A stretch of DNA of 64,000 nucleotides, taken from Turbatrix aceti (lineage: Eukaryota; Nematoda; Chromadorea; Rhabditida; Panagrolaimidae). The stretch covers positions 5,356,718 through 5,420,717 of the forward strand of contig OZ017768.1 of the NCBI GenBank assembly GCA_963969345.1, given 5' to 3'. Shown piece after piece: positions 30,771-42,603 of the stretch. The translations under genes and the position numbers were made by a program. How positions within the stretch are numbered: the first letter of the stretch is position 1; the number at the start of each line of letters is the position of its first letter. The notes below the pieces were generated by a model, which did no database searches, was not told the DNA's origin, and saw nothing but the letters and a program-made list of their open reading frames with translations.

Positions 30771-33700
30771 CGATTTCACCCTTAAACAAAAAAAGCGTCA
30801 GTCCCTCAAAGGTCGTAAATAAATAATTGTTGCATGTTGGCGACACATTTTATTACAAGAGGGTCGGAAGTTAATAGTTACTCGGCGGGCGACAATTGCA
30901 ATTGTCAACCGACGCGAAAGAAGCGCCGCCACCCGCGCACCTACTTTGTCGCACTCGGCCGGCGACCGACGACCGTCGTCGTCTGTACATCTGATAAAAA
31001 AATAATATAGAAGGGAAGGAGCATGGGCCGGCTCCAAGAGTGCAGGGCAAGACGAGACTGTTTTTAAATTGCTCCGAAACAATGCACGACGTCGTTTGAA
31101 TAAAAAAAATAAAAAAAGAGACAATCGTCCGCCTCCGAGTCATGATCGCGTCTGCCGTGATCCCCAGACTCCTGACAGAGAAACTAAAAACTCGGAAGGG
31201 GAAGTGAGCCCCCCGTGGTGCACAGGCCGGCAATGTAAAGGATAATATCTGTGAAAGAAACTGGGACCAGGAAAAAAATACAGATTGATCCACACCGCTC
31301 TTGTAGCATTTATAAATGAGAAAAAAAATTTTATAAATTTTTTTTTCTTTTTTTTCATAAATGAGAAAAAAAAAGTTTTTGAAGACGACGATGGAAAAAC
31401 TCGCGTTATCCCGTTTTTTTTGCCCGAACGTCATCGGAAATCGTAAAAAAAAGAACAGTGTGCAAAGAACACAAAAATAGAAATAAATAAATAGTTGTAC
31501 GTTGAACCGTACTCCCGACAGAAGGAGTAGTAATAAATAAAACTTTGCTGTCGATAAATGCATAACAAAGAAAAAAGAAAAAAGAAAAGTTATGGTTCGT
31601 CGTTCGTCTGATAGGTAACGATATCAATTCACAGTTCACAAAAAAAATCCTGTCGTCAAAACATTGTCTTTTTACGGACGCATAAAAAAAATTAAAAAAT
31701 GACCAAGAGCCGTCAAAACAGAACTGAAAAATCAGACAACACTGAAAACAGCCCTAAAACATTTCCTAGACGCCCCAAAAAAGAGCAAGTCCGGTCAAAA
31801 GAGGTGCGCAAGGCACAAACAGGAGCAAACAAAAAAAACTGGCAACTGGACAGGCTAGCCAGGCCAGGCAAGGCCAGCGCCGGTGCTTTTACGAATGCAG
31901 AAAAAGCGCTGCTGCCCACGAAAATGACGCGGCATCAGTGTGATGCAAGCATGACTTGGCTATGGTCCACGATTGGATAAACAAAAGATTTACAGTGAAG
32001 AAAACTTGGTGCCCGGTGTGCAACACGACGCGAAGACACCTCTACAGACTACAGGCGAAAAAGTACCACTTGGAAGTGTTAAATTTATCAACTACACCAA
32101 AAATCGAGAAAATCACAGCCTTATCAGAGTAGACGATCGGCGGACTGCTGTAAGCGGTAAACTGACATGTCATTTATCACTCCGAGCTACAAACAAATGA
32201 GCTATAAAAATTCGCCTGCAAATGACACACCTGCCGGCCCCCGGTCGCTTTTCCAAGAAAATTAAGCCTCAAAAGTCAAAAACCGAAAAAATCCTATTTT
32301 TGTGAAAATAAATAAATACATACACACCCCGCCAAATTCAGTTCTCCGTTTGGGTGCGCGCCAGGCCGGTAAACAAAAAAAATGGAGTAGACAAGGCGCA
32401 TGACTCAAAAGATCCCAGCAGTGTCGCAAAAGAGAGGTCAGTGGAATGTGCACCGGGCAGGATAACCGGGGTCGTGGCCGTGGCCATGGCCATGGCCGTG
32501 GCGGCATCCAAGGTCGTAGAGCAAGCAACAAAGGCCCAGTGCAGCGATAGATCACGTGATAAACCACAAAACTACGCGTTGACCCTCAAAAAACCACCAA
32601 GCAAATGAACTGAACTGAACAAACGATGCGCGCCACCGCCAGCCACTCACAACACCCCCACAGAGACTGACTCTCGGATTGCACGGAACAGGGAGCACGG
32701 AAACGATATTATACAGCTGATTGAGACAAAAAAATAAATATGAGATACGGCAATCTTGTACACGAATTTCACTGGACACACCCTTCGGTTACGATCAAAC
32801 CACAAAAAGCATCGTAAAAAATGACAGATTACAACCAAGGAAAAAACTCAACCTCGGGCAAAAAAGAACGCTAATGATCATACACCGTCGATAAAAAAAA
32901 TCATTCGCGCGCACCAACGAGCAGGAACTGTGCTCAAAAATCCCCGACAGTCTGTTCTGCCATTTGAGTCCGGCAATCGATCGGGAAAGAGCTTCGAAGG
33001 AAGCGGGAATAAACGGAAACAACTGCCAGATGACCGACCGGCAACAACGCGCGGTCCTACCAGAAAAAAAAACGTATGAAAAAAAGGTATCTCATTTGAA
33101 AATGACATTTTTGGAAATCGTTTCGGGAGGTCACAAAAATCTTGACAGGAGGAATAAATTTGCATTACTTTCTTTTTTTTGCACGTAGCCTACCAAAAAA
33201 AGCGTCAAAAAAAAGCATTTCCGACCTTTGGGATCCTGGTACTTGTTCATTCCCGGTCCCGGTCCCTGATCATAGGTGCAATTGACAACAGGTGTTGGGC
33301 GCTGTTATTTTTTTGAGTCAATGCGTGCCGACCGGGTTCGACGGTTATTTTTGGGGTGCGTAAGTGATAAAAAAACAAAAAAAGAAGAACTTACCTGTTT
33401 CTGAATCTTTTGTAGCCATTGACAATGTCCAGGTAAAGGTGAGATTTCACCTTTTCGGACTTCATATGAGCTGCGGAAATTGGCAGAAAGCTGTTTGCAG
33501 GACCAACTGGCAAAAAGAAACCCAAAACAAAGCTGGTGCCTCAGGCAGTGAGAAATTGAATCGGCGCCGCCCGACCGATCAGCCAGGAGGACAGGTAATT
33601 AAGGCGTTCAGCGCTCCTCCCGCCGTCGTCGTTGTCTGATCGGATTGGAACTTATAATACTTCCAAGTGCTTGGTCTGTCCTAGGGCATGCCTGCGACTG

Positions 33701-34990
33701 TCGTCCTCAGCAGACGCTTCGCTTCCGGGAGAAGGAAACCGGCATCTTTTTTTTTCTTGAGCGTTCTGAAAATCAACCAAAAAATTAGGCTACACGCAAT
33801 ATTGCCCGCCAGAAAACGCTCAAATTGGGGCACAAAGAAAGCAGCTTGCTCTAAATCTCGCAACTTTAATTTTTGATGAAACTTTACGACTAAAATTTTT
33901 TTTACAGTTCAAAAAAAAAGAAAGAAAGAAACGTGGCCTATTTGCCTCAGCCAGCGCGACATAAATAGCAGCAGCAAGTGCGTGTTGTGTCGTCAGAGGA
34001 GGACGGCAAAATCTGCGAATTGAATTGAATATTACCCAGGCGGTAGGGTAAGCATTTGTAATAATTGGGTCTCAAAACAAAAAAAAAAGCAAGCGGAAGT
34101 GTAAATATTAGTTACACACCGACCATTGAAATTGAGATTGAGATCCAGGTCTTTGATTGCTTACGACCGACCTTAAGACACATCTCACGTGAAAGAAGGG
34201 CTCACAAGTTGTCAGCATTGTTTTTTTTGTTTTGTTTTGTCTGACTGAGGAGGGAAAACATCATCTCGCCGGCGGCGTGCACGTAGGCCTGCAGACATGT
34301 CCGGCAAAAAAATGAAATTTTTCAATAAAACGTTAATCTGCGACACACCCACCCCTGAGGGTCATGCAGCAGCGAGCCAAGCCCATCATCCATCAAAAAT
34401 GGGTGCAAACTACGCGGTGCCACGGCACAAAAACTTTTTTGGCACAAAAAAAGACTTACCTACGAGACTGACGTTGAAAACACACAAAAAGTCCATCTAT
34501 GACTAATTTGGTGTCCGACTGCCAGACAGAAAAAACCATAAAAATTTCATTACTACCAGAAAATGCCGTAAAACCCACACAAATGAAAGAAAATTCAAAA
34601 GCTATGCACTTGTCTGGCAAAGTGTCCAACGCCAAACGCTCGCTGACACTCAGCCTACACTCGCAGCGCATCGACTCGTTCTTCTCCGTTTTTTGCTGTT
34701 TTTGTCAGTTTCCTTCGGTTTTGATTACATTTTGCCGTGTTCACGTTACTTTTTTGCTTGATTTTACTAATAAGGTGCTCTCGAACGTAATTACATGGGT
34801 TTTGACCGATCTTGAAAGAAATAACCGGGGTTTTATGGACTTAACGACATCTTTGCCCCCGATTTATGTTTTGCGATCTTGACGTTTTCTTTCGTGGTTT
34901 TTAGTTTTATGTATCGCTGAATATTTGTATGTAAAACGTTTTGAACGTGTTTTTCCGTGTAATTGCAGATATACGTGAACTTGCGGCTCA
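30771..34990. other. 4.2 kb without a supported gene
   Basis: This lies between the divergent MCT and RPL15 genes. Minus-strand frames near 30870-31640 are long only because poly-A/T runs translate as Phe/Lys. No domain, tRNA or clear repeat was found. It may contain 5' UTR exons of the MCT gene and the RPL15 promoter. Confidence 0.45.
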
Positions 34991-35000
34991 AATTGAGTAT

Positions 35001-35017
35001 ATCAGTTTTAGGTAATC
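35001..35017 (+). promoter_or_regulatory. Putative spliced-leader acceptor and 6-nt leader of RPL15
   Basis: ATCAGTTTTAG ends at 35011 and the ATG starts at 35018, leaving only GTAATC as native 5' UTR after trans-splicing. Such a distance is normal for trans-spliced nematode ribosomal protein genes and too short for an ordinary cis-spliced leader exon unless a non-coding exon lies upstream. Confidence 0.6.
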
Positions 35018-35686
35018 ATGGGAGCCTATAAGTATATGCAAGAGATCTGGCGCAAGAAGCAGTCCGATGTGATGCACTACCTGCAGCGCATCCGCGTCTG
35101 GCAATACCGTCAGCTTTCGGCTGTGCACCGCGCTTCTCGCCCTACCCGTCCCGAAAAGGCTCGTCGCCTCGGATACAAGGCCAAGCAAGGCTACGTCATC
35201 TACCGCGTCCGTGTCCGCCGCGGTGGTCGCAAGCGCCCGGTTACCAAGGGTCAGACCTACGGCAAGCCCAAGACCCACGGCGTCAACCAGCTCAAGTTCG
35301 CCCGCAACAAGCAGTCAGTTGCTGAGGTTTGTATTTTTAATCTCAATTTTTTTCCCGTTTTTATACACTGATTTTTTCAGTGCCGCGTTGGTCGTCTGGC
35401 AGGTGGTCTCCGTGTGCTGAACTCGTACTGGGTGGGTGAAGACTCTACTTTCAAGTTCTTCGAAGTCATCCTCGTCGATCCTGCTCACCCCGTCATCCGC
35501 CGCAACCCTGACACCCAATGGCTTACCAAGCCCGTCCAGAAGCACCGTGAAATGCGTGGTCTCACGTCGGCTGGCCGCAAGAGCCGTGGTCTCGGCAAGG
35601 GCTACCGCTTCTCCAAGACAAAGGGAGGTTCTCGCGCCAAGAACTGGCTTCGCCGAAACACGCTCTCGCTCCGCCGCAAGCGATAA
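35018..35686 (+). CDS. RPL15: 60S ribosomal protein L15 (eL15)
   Basis: Two phase-0 exons, 35018-35326 and 35381-35686, separated by a 54-nt intron, encode 204 residues, the standard eL15 length. The N-terminus [19 protein letters not shown], the [20 protein letters not shown] segment and the basic C-terminus are those of eL15. It is a structural protein of the large ribosomal subunit that binds 28S rRNA. Strong C-ending codon bias marks high expression. There is no sign of an operon partner nearby. Confidence 0.99.
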
Positions 35687-35834
35687 ACGTTGTACTTCTA
35701 TCTTTGTTGTGTTTCTCGCGTTGGACAATCACTCGTCGTTGTCGTTTGACTGTTTGGCCCTTGGATAATTGTTTTGCTCTTGATAAAACTCGTTTAAGGT
35801 ATACCGATTGCAAATTTGCAGTTTTTAGGATCGG

Positions 35835-36215
35835 GAACAGGGTTGTGCGAACAAATTAGATTTTTTTTGTTAATTTTGTTTGCGAACAGATTTTTCTTAG
35901 TTATTTGTTCGCGAACAAAGTCAAATTTTTTGAACAAAAAATTGGGTTTTTATTAGGGAAACGTTGTCAAAATTTATGTGACAAAAAATGGCAAATAATT
36001 TTTATTAAATTTAGCCGTGAAAAATTTTAGGGGAACTGTTTTCCAAAACGAAAGAAAACGTGGAATACCCCTTTTTTTAGTTTTGTTTGTCTGGAGGAAA
36101 AAAATTTTGCTGTAATTAATTAAAAAATTATGTTTGCTGTTCGTTTGCGAACACGGTCAAAAAATGTTTGCTTCGTACACAATTTTAAACTTGTTCGTGT
36201 TCGATGCGAACAAAA
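35835..36215. repeat. hAT-like MITE relative downstream of RPL15
   Basis: From ACAGGGTTGTGCGAACAAATT to the inverted TTGTTCGTGTTCGATGCGAACA region, with TTGTTCGCGAACAAA and GGGAAACGTTG-CAAAAT blocks shared with the other copies listed for 24378-24758. Its outer ends are poorly preserved. Confidence 0.55.
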
Positions 36216-36259
36216 AAACGGTTGTACGTACTTTTCTGTCAGGGATCCTCTCTTTTTAA

Positions 36260-38341
36260 AAAAAAAATTGTTCTCACGAATTGCGAATATTTTTCCTGGC
36301 CTATTCAAGTCACAGCTTCTGTGAAATTCATGATCGTAATTTCTTACGCATTTCAAAGCCTTTGAAAACGATTGAAAGAACTTGCTTCGTGTTTTGTATA
36401 TTTTTTTCCGGATGACAAGTCCAAAATGTTTACTTTCTGCCGGGCGATCCACTTGACGTCCGCTTGGCGTGCGTGTAGGTAAGTGTAAAACCTTCCGCCT
36501 TGCTTCCTTGCTTTTGTTGTTGCTTGGAAGCGGTCTCGGACGAATCCGTACGAAGGTGCACGCAGGTAAACAAGCAGGCAGGCAGGCGGTTGTGGCGGTG
36601 GTTGGTATCCCTCCCGCGAGCCCGCTATCATCATTATCGGCCCCTCAGACGCGTCAGCAGTCCAATTTTTCGTCTTGGTTGTCTTGTCCTTTTTTGAAGA
36701 GGAGGACGAGACTGACTTGTATGTATGTTTGTTGGTTGTGTGGGATGCTGGAATAAGCGTCGCACGTTCTTTCGTACTTTTCTATGATTCACATCAGCGC
36801 TCACAGGCCAAGCCGAGGGGTTTTGATCATCGCATTAGCCGCAGGGGTGACAGTCTCGGCTCGCTCTCGACTGAAAAGAAGTTAGCGAGATGCTTCTTTT
36901 TCTCCTTCTAATACGTACATATTTATTTATTTATTTTTCGGGTCGCTATCATTTGACGAAGAATTCACCTGTAATTGAGGGTCGGGTCTTTTTTTGGGGT
37001 GTCTTGTTTACTTGTGTCATGTTTTTGGACGCGGTCGAGTCGAGTGGGACTGGTTGGTTGGTTGCCCCGAAGTTCTACCGACGGCGCGGCGCAATTAGAG
37101 CCTCGGAACCCGCGATTCTGATGGTGATCGTAATCAATGGGCCGCATCACACCTGGCGACTGCCTGCATGCTTTTTTCTTTTTTCTTTTTCCTGTTTGCT
37201 GCGCTATCATTTTTGGTTATCGTCGTCACGCGAAGACGCCATTTACGCTGCCATTCATTCACATTTGCAATCTTGTGGTATTTTTTTCTAATTGGTTTTT
37301 CTGGACTCAGAAATAAGAAAAAAAATTAAAATTTGTTCCGTGGCTTGAAAAACGTTGGAAAGAAAGTTCCGCGTTTTCAGAGCGTAAACTTTGATCACTT
37401 ACTTTTACGAAGCTACATCTCGGGATTCTAGCCTGAAGAATACCGGAACTGAGCGTAGAATACCGGTAAGCGAGCACATGATTTGTAAATATCGGACTAC
37501 ACGCGCACGCGCTCGCTGACCACCCCACCTGCATGCGTGAGGTGGTGCTCTTCTTGCCCATTGTCATTGGACCGGTGTCCTAGCATCCAGCTACGTCAAA
37601 AATCAATAAGCGGCCCTTCCCGATGATTGCCCGTAGACCTCAGAAAAACTCATCCCGGGACTGACTGTTCGCTCGAGTCAAAGAGGGGCGTTACACGGGA
37701 GGAGCGAGCGATGGATGCGCAACTAACTCGTCTTTTCCCAGTTGGAAGAAAGGTCAGTTGGAACGCTTCCAGCCAGCTGGTGCATGGCGTTGCATGTATT
37801 CGCGCCTTCCTCACTCCCCGGTCCAGCCCAGAGAATCCCCCTTCTTTCTGGATGTTGACACAGTCCGGGAGGCGGGTGTGCCTTCCGTCGGGCAACGGGC
37901 AAGTAGACGGCGAGTCAGCCAGCCCAGCATTCCTCCCTCACCAGGCGCGTTCTCAGTTCTTAGTTCTCAATTCTCATCTTGCTGGCTGTCCTCCCCCGTT
38001 GCGTGAATCATCGTACAGCTCAGCTCGATTGATTCGGGACGGACCGCGTTGAAGCATTTCTCCCCATCACCATCACCGACCCGCCCGAGCAACAGCAGCT
38101 CCCCGAGCCCCCACGTGACGCCTTGGCTACGCGCGGGGTTCTTTGGACTCCTTCCAAGCTCCATCCTCTGTCCCATGTCCCCCTGGAGTGTGTTTGTTTG
38201 TAGTTGACGAACGAATGGCTTTGCGTTGCGCGCTTGAGCGGTCCGACGGTCTGACTTTGAAAATGCAAACAGAACATCCCTAGGTAACCCTCGGATCCCC
38301 TCGTCTTCCCAAATTTCGTACACAACACCAGCCCAGCCAGC
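36260..38341. other. 2.1 kb without a supported gene
   Basis: No convincing exon, RNA gene or repeat was recognised. The stretch lies upstream of the membrane-protein gene at 38342 and may hold its promoter. Short frames on both strands lack homology and splice context. Confidence 0.4.
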
Positions 38342-38930
38342 ATGAGTTACTTCGGCGGCGGTCGTCTGCAGCAGAACTTGGGCGGCTACAACAGCTTCGG
38401 CAACAGCTACGGCGGATACGTTTTTGGCACCGACCGCGGCGGTGATTTTTGTCCTTCCGGCTATGGTGAGCAAAAAATAATTCATAGCGCAACGGTCAGG
38501 CAAATGTTTTTCCAGGCTACCCGACATTCTGTCCAAGCAGCGGCTACGATTATACATTCACCAACTGCTGCTACACCTTTCTGTGGTGGGGCGGAGGATG
38601 CTGTTATTTTGGCATCTCCGTGCTCAACATTATTATCATTATCCTAGCCATTCTGCTCTGTTTGGCCCGTAAGATTTTTTTTATGATAATTTTTGTTGAC
38701 TGCAAAAAAAAACAATTTTTGGAATGTTTTTCATTTTTTTTTCCAAATTTTCAGTGATCGGCTACTGCTCGTGTCTCATCTGCCAGGATTGCCCGCTCGC
38801 TCGTCGACGAAGAACAGAGCGCCGCAACCGACGCCGACCAGCCAGGCCGAATCCACCCGCTTCGCTGCATCCCGGCGTGGAATACTACAACAAGGAGCCT
38901 TTTGCGCCGGGCAACGTGAGGCACATCTGA
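38342..38930 (+). CDS. Gly/Tyr- and Cys-rich single-pass membrane protein
   Basis: Three exons, 38342-38465, 38516-38668 and 38755-38930, close in frame to 150 residues. The N-terminal 40 residues are rich in Gly, Tyr, Ser and Asn. A cysteine cluster (CPSSGYDYTFTNCC) precedes a Trp-Trp-Gly-Gly segment and one hydrophobic helix (about residues 74-96). A Cys-x-Cys-x3-Cys-x2-Cys group and an Arg-rich stretch follow directly inside the membrane, and the tail contains a PxY-like element. The layout recalls WBP1/VOPP1/Shisa-type small adaptors, in which Cys-rich ectodomains and Pro/Tyr tails recruit WW-domain ubiquitin ligases, but no motif is decisive. Confidence 0.75.
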
Positions 38931-39129
38931 CCCCATCCTACCTCCTGCCTGGCTCGCACCTGCCTCACTGCAACGACCAACGACGACCGGCCAGGGCTTC
39001 AGATGCAGCAGTTGCTGCACGACCTGACCCGTCTTCTAAAATACTTTCAAGAGCTCAAATTCCTCATAAATCCGTGATTTCGATTCCCGAGGAACTTTTG
39101 TAGACGAGGAGAACTGAAATCTGAAAAAT

Positions 39130-39546
39130 GGGATGGGCGAACAGCGTTTTTTTGTTCGAGAACAAACATGAAAAATTTGAACATTTGTTTGATAAATCGA
39201 CCAAAAAACGCGAACATTTTTGATTGTGTTCGGGAACGAACATTGAACAGATTTTTTTTATCAAATGTGCAAAATTTTGCTTTCCCAAATAAAAAAACAA
39301 AAAATTCAATTTCTTTTTTTTCGGTTTTTGAATTTTTCCTTTAATGAATCTTATTTGCCCTTTTTTTGTCAATTATTATCAATTCTGACACCGTTACTAA
39401 TTTTACCCAACTTTTGTTAGTTTCTTGTTTCAAATTTTTCCTTTGTTCGCAAAGCGAACGAATGCGAACAAATAAATTTTAAAAAACCCTGTTCGCAAAC
39501 GAACTCGAACAAAAAATATAAAACTTGTTCGCAAACGTTCGCCCAA
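39130..39546. repeat. hAT-like MITE, its right end split by a younger insertion
   Basis: The segment starts GGGATGGGCGAACAGCG and ends CAAACGTTCGCCCAACC, inverted ends of the CAGGGATGGGCGAAC family. Internally it contains GTTCGGGAACGAACATTGAACA. A 300-bp element is inserted in its right terminus at 39549. Confidence 0.65.
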
Positions 39547-39548
39547 CC

Positions 39549-39848
39549 AAGGCATAAAACCGGCCTAAAAATCAGGTCGCGGCCTATTTTTTGAAAAAAA
39601 ATTTTGAGCTTTATTTTAGGGTTATTTTCGCAAAATTTGACCAAATTTGGGAAATTTTTTTTTTGGAAACAACCTAATATTATGGAAAAATGCATAATAA
39701 TAAATTCACCTGTGGTAAAAAGTAAAAAAAAAGACGAATGAAGCACAAAAACGTCAGAAAATCATACTTTTTTCGAAAAAAAAATCAACTTTCTTATATT
39801 TTTCCGGCCGGCCTTGAATCGAAAAGCCGGCCGGATTTTATGCCTTGC
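39549..39848. mobile_element. 300-bp MITE with AAGGCATAAAA ends and 8-bp target duplication
   Basis: The ends are AAGGCATAAAACCGGCC and GGCCGGATTTTATGCCTTGC, inverted to each other. The octamer GCCCAACC occurs at 39541-39548 and again at 39849-39856, an 8-bp target duplication as in hAT elements. The target is the terminus of an older GTTCGCCC-ended MITE, so this is a nested insertion. No coding capacity. Confidence 0.82.
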
Positions 39849-39991
39849 GCCCAACCCAAATCGCAATGCAAACAGGCCAATTTATTGGTTCATGCGTGAG
39901 CACAAGAGAACGATTATAACTGTCATTGCAGAAGGAAAAAGCACAAAAAAACAATAATAACTGTCAGGAATTAGACGCCCCGCAGAAAGCG

Positions 39992-40438
39992 TCAGTCGAG
40001 CTGGGTCTGATCTGATCCGTTTCGGCTCACGACGGAGGCTGCTGCCGCAACTGCATCGGCGGTCGGAAGAGCAGGCGCGCTGGCGGGTGCCGTCGGGGCA
40101 GGAATGTTTGTGGGTGCCGGCTCGGATACCATCTGTTCGGGAGACGTCTCCAAAGATGAGAGCCGCATCTGAACGAGGCTCGCAAGGTTCTCCCCGATCT
40201 CGGGAGACGCGAACTCCCGAAGGTAGTTGTTCTCGCTCTTCAGACGGGCAATCCTTGTTGTCAGCTGGGCAATCGTCGCCCACAGCTCTTCGATTTCTTC
40301 ACGGACGGCGTAGGTGAGATGGCTCTTTATCAGGTCCATTGCCTGTTCGATTTTGATGTCGATTGTGTGGGTGGTCTCTTTGTCAAAGCTAATAGCCGAC
40401 TAATTTACAGTAGCTGAGCTTACGTTGCGTAGCAGGTC
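39992..40438 (-). pseudogene. Broken duplicate of the TSC22-domain terminal exon
   Basis: It aligns with exon 42604-43119 of the TSC22 gene. The acceptor side GAC-CTG-CTA is kept, but codon 13 (TGG in the intact copy) is TAG at 40402-40400, so spliced use would truncate the protein before the TSC box. The 3' part has a deletion that changes the C-terminus. The TSC box itself remains open from an internal ATG at about 40339, starting [15 protein letters not shown], with leucine-zipper heptads. Translation from that ATG by a separate promoter would give a short TSC22/GILZ-like protein of 115 residues, so a functional short isoform is not excluded. Confidence 0.75.
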
Positions 40439-40477
40439 CTGAAACGGAAATTCACGATGGGCTAAAAAAATCAAAAA

Positions 40478-40815
40478 AAAAAACGACAGGATTTGGGAGC
40501 CGCGACACAGCATATTTACATATTCAACTGTTTTGAGCCAAAATTGTAACCTCCTTTTGGGAGAATCTAAAAACCGCAACATTCAATTTTTTGGATGTCG
40601 GATTCTGGAGATTTGGCTTCAGAAGTGTTTTTCATAAAATAATTTCTCCTGAGCTACGTTGTTTCCAAAAAGTATCCAAAAATTTTTTACAATTGTTTTG
40701 GGGGGCGAGAAATCCATTGGTGTAGACAGATTTGTCAAAAAACATCTGTAAATTTGAACGCTACGATCGGACCGTTACTTTTCCTGATGTCGCATCCGTA
40801 TATTCAACAGGAGGA
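40478..40815. repeat. 340-bp repeat, inverted partner at 43553-43878
   Basis: The sequence from GACAGGATTTGGGAGCCGC to GTATATTCAACAGGAG recurs as its reverse complement at 43553-43878 with high identity over the whole length, including the GGGGGGCGAGAAATCCATTGG and CTACGATCGGACCGTTACTTTTCC blocks. The two lie in opposite orientation on either side of the TSC22 exon copies. Confidence 0.85.
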
Positions 40816-41039
40816 TCCGGAACTTCATGTCAGGTAATCGAAATTTCGGGTTCAAGAACTCGAAAATTTAAGGAACAAAAATCAATAATAAAGTTTTCGG
40901 GTGCGGGTGGGGTAGTGTTTTCGGGTCGAGTACCTGAACCCTCGGGTACGGATCGGGTTTTCGAGTCGGGTAACCGAAATTTCGGGTTCGAGTCGGGTTT
41001 TCGGGTCCGGTACCCGTATGTTACCAGAAAAAACTGGTG

Positions 41040-41960
41040 ATATACGCCATTTTTCAACTCTGTAAAACTCGGTAAAAAAAACTCGCGCACCACTCGCGTA
41101 CGACAGCTGTCGAACGACTCGCGCCACAATGTGCCGTAACTGCCGTTTTCCCCTTAAATAAGAAACCGCTACACGGACAAATGCGTCCGTAGATCGTGCC
41201 AATGACGCACGATGGCGATATGACAATTCGGCGACGACCAAATTCAGCGACCACAATAAAACCAGCGACCACAATAAAATCGGCGACGACCAAAATCAGC
41301 GACAACCATGAATGACCAGATTCAGCGACAGCTGTATAAGGGATATCTGGGGATTTATCTGCTTTATAAGCACATTGAAGCTGGCTTGATGTCTGATTGC
41401 AATACTGTGGCAAAAAAATCAGTTCAGATCAGATAGCAGCTAATATCCTCGTCATATCCTCAATAAAGCTGTCGCATTAAGGATATGATTTTGGCCACAT
41501 TTTTTTTGGGCGGTTGCTGGTTTTGGTCATTGCTGAATTTATTGTGGTCGATGAATTTTATCGTCGCCGAATTGTCGTTCCGTCTTTTTTGTTGCAAAAA
41601 CCCTCTTTGAAGAGGGCTTTGTTCAACAGGGCGTATTGGATCAAGGATTCATGATAATCTTTTTGGGTTACTTTTCCGTTACTGCGCTTGGATTTCTGTA
41701 TGTTTTCGTGTTACAGCCGGATTTTTTGGTCTTATGCGCGTTGTGTAGGAGTGCTGCGAAAAAGAGATATTTTTTAACTTTAGGGGCCACTTTTTGAGAT
41801 TTTTTTTTGAAAATTTCCCATGGAAGTTTGGAATGGTGTCCGATACACTTCTATGTTTTTATTTTTTCAAAATCGGATCTCATTTTCGAAATATTCGTTT
41901 TATGCCATTTTTAAGGCTTGGGTCCCAGAATTTTGAAAAAAAAACATAGCCGTGTACTCG
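41040..41960. other. Spacer between the two TSC22 exon copies
   Basis: The first part (to about 41130) resembles 43300-43400 (ACTGGTGATATA-GCCATTTTT and ACTCGGTAAAAAAACTCGC), so it is repeat-derived. A stretch near 41225-41310 repeats a short CAGCGACCACAATAAAA-type unit about four times. The remainder holds no recognised feature. Confidence 0.45.
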
Positions 41961-42033
41961 GTTTTAAAAAACCCTGTTCGCAAACGAACTCGAACAAAAA
42001 ATATAAAACTTGTTCGCAAACGTTCGCCCAACC

Positions 42034-42333
42034 AAGGCATAAAACCGGCCTAAAAATCAGGTCGCGGCCTATTTTTTGAAAAAAAATTTTGAGCTTTATT
42101 TTAGGGTTATTTTCGCAAAATTTGACCAAATTTGGGAAATTTTTTTTTTGGAAACAACCTAATATTATGGAAAAATGCATAATAATAAATTCACCTGTGG
42201 TAAAAAGTAAAAAAAAAGACGAATGAAGCACAAAAACGTCAGAAAATCATACTTTTTTCGAAAAAAAAATCAACTTTCTTATATTTTTCCGGCCGGCCTT
42301 GAATCGAAAAGCCGGCCGGATTTTATGCCTTGC
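42034..42333. mobile_element. Duplicate copy of the 300-bp AAGGCATAAAA MITE
   Basis: Same length and nearly the same sequence as 39549-39848, with GCCCAACC at 42026-42033 and 42334-42341. Because the flanking MITE and downstream TSC22 exon sequence are also shared, this copy arose by segmental duplication and not by a second transposition. Confidence 0.85.
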
Positions 42334-42603
42334 GCCCAACCCAAATCGCAATGCAAACAGGCCAATTTATTGGTTCATGCGTGAGCACAAGAGAACGATA
42401 ATAACTGTCATTGCAGAAGGAAGAAGCACAAGAAAACAATAATAATGTTCGAGCACAAGAAAAAAATAATAACTGTCAGGGAGTAGTGGGTTAAAGACGC
42501 CACAGAAAGTGTCAGTCGAGCTGGGTCTGATTCGAGTGTCATTGGACTCGTATAGGATGCGTAGAGCGAAAGAAAGGGGCGAAATAAAACAAGCAGACAC
42601 CGC

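Larger units (their letters stand above)
39477..40440. repeat. Left unit of a segmental duplication carrying the TSC22 last exon
   Basis: From TTTTAAAAAACCCTGTTCGC (39477) to the exon acceptor at about 40440 this matches 41962-43122 in direct orientation. The first roughly 470 bp are almost identical, including a nested 300-bp transposon. The exon part is more diverged, and the left copy lacks about 150 bp present in the right. Confidence 0.88.

Noticed and set aside
30871..31563. 230-codon minus-strand frame, Phe/Leu-rich and membrane-like
   Set aside because: It is produced by poly-A/T runs read as Phe codons; the apparent helices are an artefact of composition.
39417..42231. Two identical frames of about 105-109 codons starting MLHSSFFLLF
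   Set aside because: They read through the duplicated 300-bp MITE and its flank; no coding signal apart from the duplication.
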